Positions 59,758 through 64,000 of a stretch of 64,000 nt of DNA are shown piece by piece. Each line of letters starts with the position of its first letter. Within the stretch, counting starts at the first letter, position 1. The position numbers and the translations under genes were made by a program. The DNA comes from Hormiphora californensis (lineage: Eukaryota; Ctenophora; Tentaculata; Cydippida; Pleurobrachiidae), in the NCBI GenBank assembly GCA_020137815.1, contig CM035351.1, positions 7,953,743-8,017,742 of the forward strand, read 5' to 3'. Below the pieces are notes generated by a model that was not told the origin of the DNA, searched no databases, and saw only the letters and a program-made list of their open reading frames with translations.

Positions 59758-60190
59758 CACCACCTCACCTGCCTAACAACCATCCCTAGTGGGAGGTGGA
59801 GTGGTTAGCTGATAGGACGAAATGAAACTAGCTATTTTTGAAAGGCTGAGGGAAACAAGATGGTGTAATAAAATATAACTGTATTTAATAAAGGAAAAAC
59901 TGATAACTATGATACTCCACAAAATTTAGGAGTGATGGTTCAATCTAAAAAAAAATGTTTGATGGGTCTAGAGATTTGAAACAGCAAGGTACATGTTTTA
60001 TCATTCCATGTTCAAGAGAACTAGTACTGTTCGATGGTCAAGGATTAAAAGTGGCAGAACTCCACGGTTGGCAGTTGACCCTGAACCGTCACTTCAAAAT
60101 TCAATGGAGTATAGGAATATAAGTATTAACTACAATGTGCATGCATACACATTAAGCACTTAAATAAAAAATACTGCTGTTTTACTGCTC

Positions 60191-60693
60191 ATTTAAAGTG
60201 AGAGTGGACAGAATCAGTTACCAGAAAGGACACGTTTTTTGTATATCTTAGAGATTAGTTCTCTGACCATTTTGCCTTTTTGCCGCTCAAAATCATCCAT
60301 CATTTACTGAGATATTTTTGTTAATTATGGGCAATTCCTGTTGGGTCACTATTTATCAAGCAGGATAGAAACAATCCTTGTGTTTCACTAACAAATTCTT
60401 TGAATTTTTAATATGCTGACTTGCTTTGCTCTGCTTCTGTAGGGCTTCTGTGCATGGACTTGTCAACCTCACTGCTAATTATGTTCAGAATGTGTAAGTG
60501 AAACACAAGGATTGCTTCTATCCTGTTTGATAAATATTGATCTAACAGGAATTCTCCGAGAGTAAAAAAATTATCTCAGTGATGGATGGGTCGATTTTGA
60601 GCGGGAAAAAGGCAAAATGCTCAGGAACTAATATCTAACACCTGTCACCTACAAAGAACTTGTCTAATTCTGATTCTGTCCACTCTCACTTTA
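60191..60693. mobile_element. Foldback element, older copy
   Basis: Arms of about 200 bp (60,191-60,392 and 60,490-60,693) are diverged inverted copies starting TTAAAGTGAGAGTGGACAGA; examples of matched parts are ACAATCCTTGTGTTTCACT and AGTGAAACACAAGGATTGC. Non-coding, between the two zinc-finger genes. Confidence 0.7.
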
Positions 60694-60833
60694 ATAGCCG
60701 ACACCAGTCAGTAGTCACTATATAGATAAAATAGGAGGCAAGCATTGAAGCACCTTCTAACTCTGAACGAAATGAACACTCCTTTAGAGAATTTATGTGA
60801 TATGATATAAGTGGAGAGGTGAGCAGTGAAGGT

Positions 60834-63074
60834 TTACTCTTTGGCCTTACTCTTAACATTTTGACACTTCCCAGAGTAATGTTTAATGTGTGCCTTAAGG
60901 TTACCAGATGTAAGAAAGCGTTTTCCACAATCCTCACATTCAAACGGTCGCTCTCCCGTGTGGGTCCTCATGTGAACTTCGATATATTGAGAGGTGGAAA
61001 ATGTTTTTCCACATTCCTCACATTTGTACGGCTTCTCTCCCGTGTGTTTTCTCATGTGAACTTTGAGGTAGGAAGACAGGGCAAACTTTTTTCCACATTC
61101 CTTACACTGATGTGGTCGCTCTCCACTGTGAATCTTCATGTGAGAACGGAGGTGGCTAGTTTGGGCAAACGTTTTTCCACACTCCTTACATTCGTATGGC
61201 CTTGACCCCGTATGGATTCTTCTGTGTGTGCTAAGATCATTGCTTCTCGAAAAGCTCTTTCCACATACCTCACATTTATACGGTCGTTCACCAGTGTGAG
61301 TCCTCATATGTATTTTAAGAGGATCTGGTCTTGAAAATTCTTTATCACAGAGTTCGCATTTATATGGTCGTTCTCCCGTGTGTGTTCTAATATGAATGTT
61401 AAGGGCGCCAGATTGAGAAAATCGTTTTCCACATTCCTCACATTTGTACGGCTGCTCTCCCGTGTGCGACCTCATGTGAGTTTTGAGATGTCCATATTGG
61501 GCAAACTTTTTTTCACACTGCTTACATTCGTGAGGTCTTTCACCCGTATGGACCATCTTGTGGCTGGTAAGGGCACTAACTGAGCTAAAAGTTTTCCCAC
61601 ATTCCTCACATTTGTACGGTCGCTCTCCCGTGTGGGTCCTCATGTGTATTTTGAGACTGCCAGTTGTAGAGTATCTTTTTTCGCATAAATCACATTTGTA
61701 CGGCTGCTCTCCCGTGTGGGTCCGCATGTGTATTTTGAGACTTCCAGATTGGGTAAAGGTTTTACCACAATCCTCACATTTGTACGGTCGTTCACCAGTG
61801 TGAGTTCTCAAGTGTGATTTCAAACCGCCACCCTCGGTAAAACATTTTCCACATTCCTCACATTTGAACGGGTGCTCTCCCGTGTGGGTTCTCAAGTGTA
61901 ATTTAAGACCGCTAGATTGGGTAAAAGTTTTACCACATTCCTTACATTTGTACGGTCGTTCACCAGTGTGAGTTCTCAAGTGTTTTTTCAAATTTCCACC
62001 TTCGGTAAAACATTTTCCACATTCCTCACATTTGAACGGCTGCTCTCCCGTGTGGGTTCTCATGTGTGTTTTAAGATTTCCAGATTTAGTAAAAATTTTC
62101 CCACACTCCTTACATTCAAACGACCGTTTCCGGTCTCTCAGGTGGGCTCGCATATGTTTTACAAAGTTTCCAGATGTACCAAATGTTTTTCCACACTCTT
62201 TACACTCCATCGCCAATTTTTCCTCATTTTCAGGAGTTTCTGTGCGACGCCTCTTGTTACTTGGCAACACATTCTCTTCCTCACTTGAGTCGCTCAGGAG
62301 CTCATCTTCTGTGTCCGACAAACTTCCTTCTGATAACTCACCTGAAAATAGAAAAATTACAAAGCTTGGGAAGAAAAAGAAGATCTTAGTACATACCTAG
62401 TTCTACATTTTTAGTTTTTTTTCATTAACATCAATATGTACGAAGTTATAAATAATTATCAACTTACTAGTGTCACTTTCAGAGTCGTTTTTCAAGTCAT
62501 TGTCAGACAAACTGTCTTCCTGCACTGAACCACTTTCTGATAACTCTCCTAAAAAGGATTAGTTTAGTATCAAGAATAATTGGTTTGAACAAACTTGATA
62601 ATATCCAAAATAGTCGCAGCAATAACGAGTTAGAAAGAATGATCAGTGAAAATAGTTCACCTTGTTCTCCTAAGGTTAGCGAATGATTATCTGGTTGCAA
62701 AGAGGCTTCAGCTGGTTCCACAGTTTCAGGATCAGATCTTTCTTCGAAATCAGTTGTTTCAGGATCCACACTGGGGTCAACAGTGTTCTTCGTACAATCA
62801 GTCGTATCTTCAGTTTGGACTCCAACGCTTTTCAGTGATCTAACAGGTAGCTGTGGTATAACTTCACGATGTCCACACCTGCTACACCCAAAATAAGTCT
62901 CCGGAGAGTCAACTGCTTCAGTCTTCACCCGTGGTAGTTCAACATGGACTTGCTCGGTTTTTAGGAAAGGTCTTGGTACAAACTTGTCCTCATTTCCAGT
63001 AACCTCTTCTGCAGTTTTGTTTTTACTCCTTGTTTTGTAGAATACGTGCCGGTTGCTTTCTTCCCACCATCTTG
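60834..63074 (-). CDS. Sixteen-finger C2H2 zinc-finger protein (partial 5')
   Basis: Exons 62,661-63,074, 62,468-62,548 and 60,834-62,341 (stop), phases agree. The first visible exon begins ARWWEESNRHVFYKTRSKNK and includes a lone CSRC-GH motif. The second exon and the start of the third encode related acidic text (ELSESGSVQEDSLSD and ELSEGSLSDTEDELL), probably an internal duplication. Sixteen fingers follow, fifteen standard with TGERPYKC-type linkers (one DRKRSFEC and one SGERPHQC linker); the last ends AHIKHYSGKC, lacking the normal second His position. Tandem linkers of this kind indicate sequence-specific DNA binding in the nucleus. The upstream start exon was not found; an acceptor (CTATGTAG) precedes 63,074. 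Confidence 0.8.
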
Positions 63075-63639
63075 CTACATAGGGATAATGTATTGGTATA
63101 TTGGTATGACATAATTGTTATAACAATGCTTAGTTTTTAAAACCCATTCATATTTTCAAATATCAGTTCTGCATAAATTTTAGTGTTTTGTCAAACTATA
63201 ATTTTGTTAAATAATGATAACACAATACATACATCATTAACAATTAATCATAAAACACACTGAAAAAATGAATGAAGCAAATATTAATAGTTAAACAACT
63301 GACCAAATACACCAAATATTTACAAAGTTACCATATCATACTAAACCAGCTTGACTTTTCATTCAAGCCAAGATTGTCTGAAATACTGAAGAAATAATCA
63401 AACAAAACAAAATACGGTGCCCAAAAGAGTCCCGGGCGAAGTCTCCATCTGAATCTCACTACTCCTTTAGAGGAGAAGATGTTCAGTGGAGTTTGTCGAG
63501 AGAGTACTCCCCCCTGGTAAAGAGAGCAGGGTTGACACTGGGGAAACAATCGTTGGATGGTACACCCAGTGTGTAGGGATGTAGGTGGCATGTGATCTGA
63601 GATGTACTGGACTGTGTAGGTGCCACAGTGAAGGTACCA

Positions 63640-63950
63640 ATCATCTGAACTGGTTTTAGGTAGATCAGTCAGGCAAAGATCTTGGCACAGCCTGGCCCTT
63701 TCACCTGGGAGAGGGAAACGTGTTAGAAAGATAGAGAGATGAATTGCTACGGTTTGAGAAACTGGGACAATGATTTCAATTCTAAGGATCTTCCTACCGG
63801 TGTGTGTAGTGATGTGATCCTCAAGACGGGCTTGTCGGGAGAAGACCCTTCCACATCCCTCAAAGACACACTCGAAAGTGGACATCACCACCACACCTGC
63901 CTAACAACCATCCCTAGAGTGAGGCAGAGTGATTAGTTGATAGGACGAAA
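63640..63950 (-). pseudogene. Broken duplicate of the TFIIIA-like gene 5' end
   Basis: 63,797-63,940 is nearly identical to 59,667-59,810, covering the 5' leader, ATG (at about 63,886) and first finger. The intron is short. Exon 2 begins at about 63,708 (GTGAAAGGG) but lacks about 17 bp that encode RPYICP, then continues recognisably (AAGATCTTTGCCTGACTGA against AAGACCTTTGCCCGACAGA) to CTACCTAAAAC and stops resembling the gene. So it holds finger 1 and a frame-broken finger 2 only. Confidence 0.7.
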
Positions 63951-64000
63951 CGGTGCTAGTTAGATCAAACAAGCCGAGAAAAACAGGAGAGTTGAAAAAT

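Overview
The window is animal nuclear DNA. Genes are split by GT-AG introns, and the products are metazoan: a SIX-class homeobox protein, an NCoR/SMRT-type nuclear corepressor, a Kv potassium channel, an LGR-like GPCR, multi-C-type-lectin and C2H2 zinc-finger proteins. Short introns, many minisatellites, foldback elements and genes nested in an intron fit a compact invertebrate or early-branching metazoan genome. I cannot name the species; a ctenophore, sponge, placozoan or cnidarian are all possible.

Layout. 1-12,768 (+): the 3' part of a secreted multi-CTLD lectin gene with at least 18 exons and one Ig-like module. Its introns hold a transposable element with G-run ends and an 8-bp target duplication, two minisatellites made from duplicated exon borders, and a TA-flanked foldback. 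13.0-17.2 kb: a gene-free block with three more foldbacks, one built from head-to-head tRNA-like sequences. 18.2-19.2 kb (+): an intronless SIX homeobox gene with one frame break. 19.7-25.1 kb (-): a six-exon two-TM protein, a 176-aa acidic TM protein, and the pore half of a Kv channel. 25.2-26.0 kb: tandem repeats. About 26.5-40.1 kb: sequence swollen with homopolymers, probably poor consensus; a repeat block at 25.2 kb recurs there in damaged form at 30.2 kb. 40.1-42.7 kb (+): a GPCR with LDLa repeats. 42.9-43.5 kb (+): a 5'-truncated LINE.

45.1-57.9 kb (-): NCoR-like gene, nine coding exons reaching the first SANT domain. One of its introns (46,423-56,739) contains two large same-strand genes whose proteins are built from about 17 copies of an approximately 47-residue module I do not recognise. 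This is the best candidate for something undescribed. 58.3-59.8 kb (-): TFIIIA-like ten-finger protein. 60.8-63.1 kb (-): sixteen-finger protein. 63.65-63.95 kb: broken duplicate of the TFIIIA-like 5' end.

Single-base frame breaks occur in several otherwise sound genes (lectin exon 2528-2817, SIX, both nested genes, LINE). They suggest residual long-read indels more than real pseudogenes, so protein ends near them are provisional. Exon borders were assigned by eye from splice signals, phase and family alignment from general knowledge; no searches were run.
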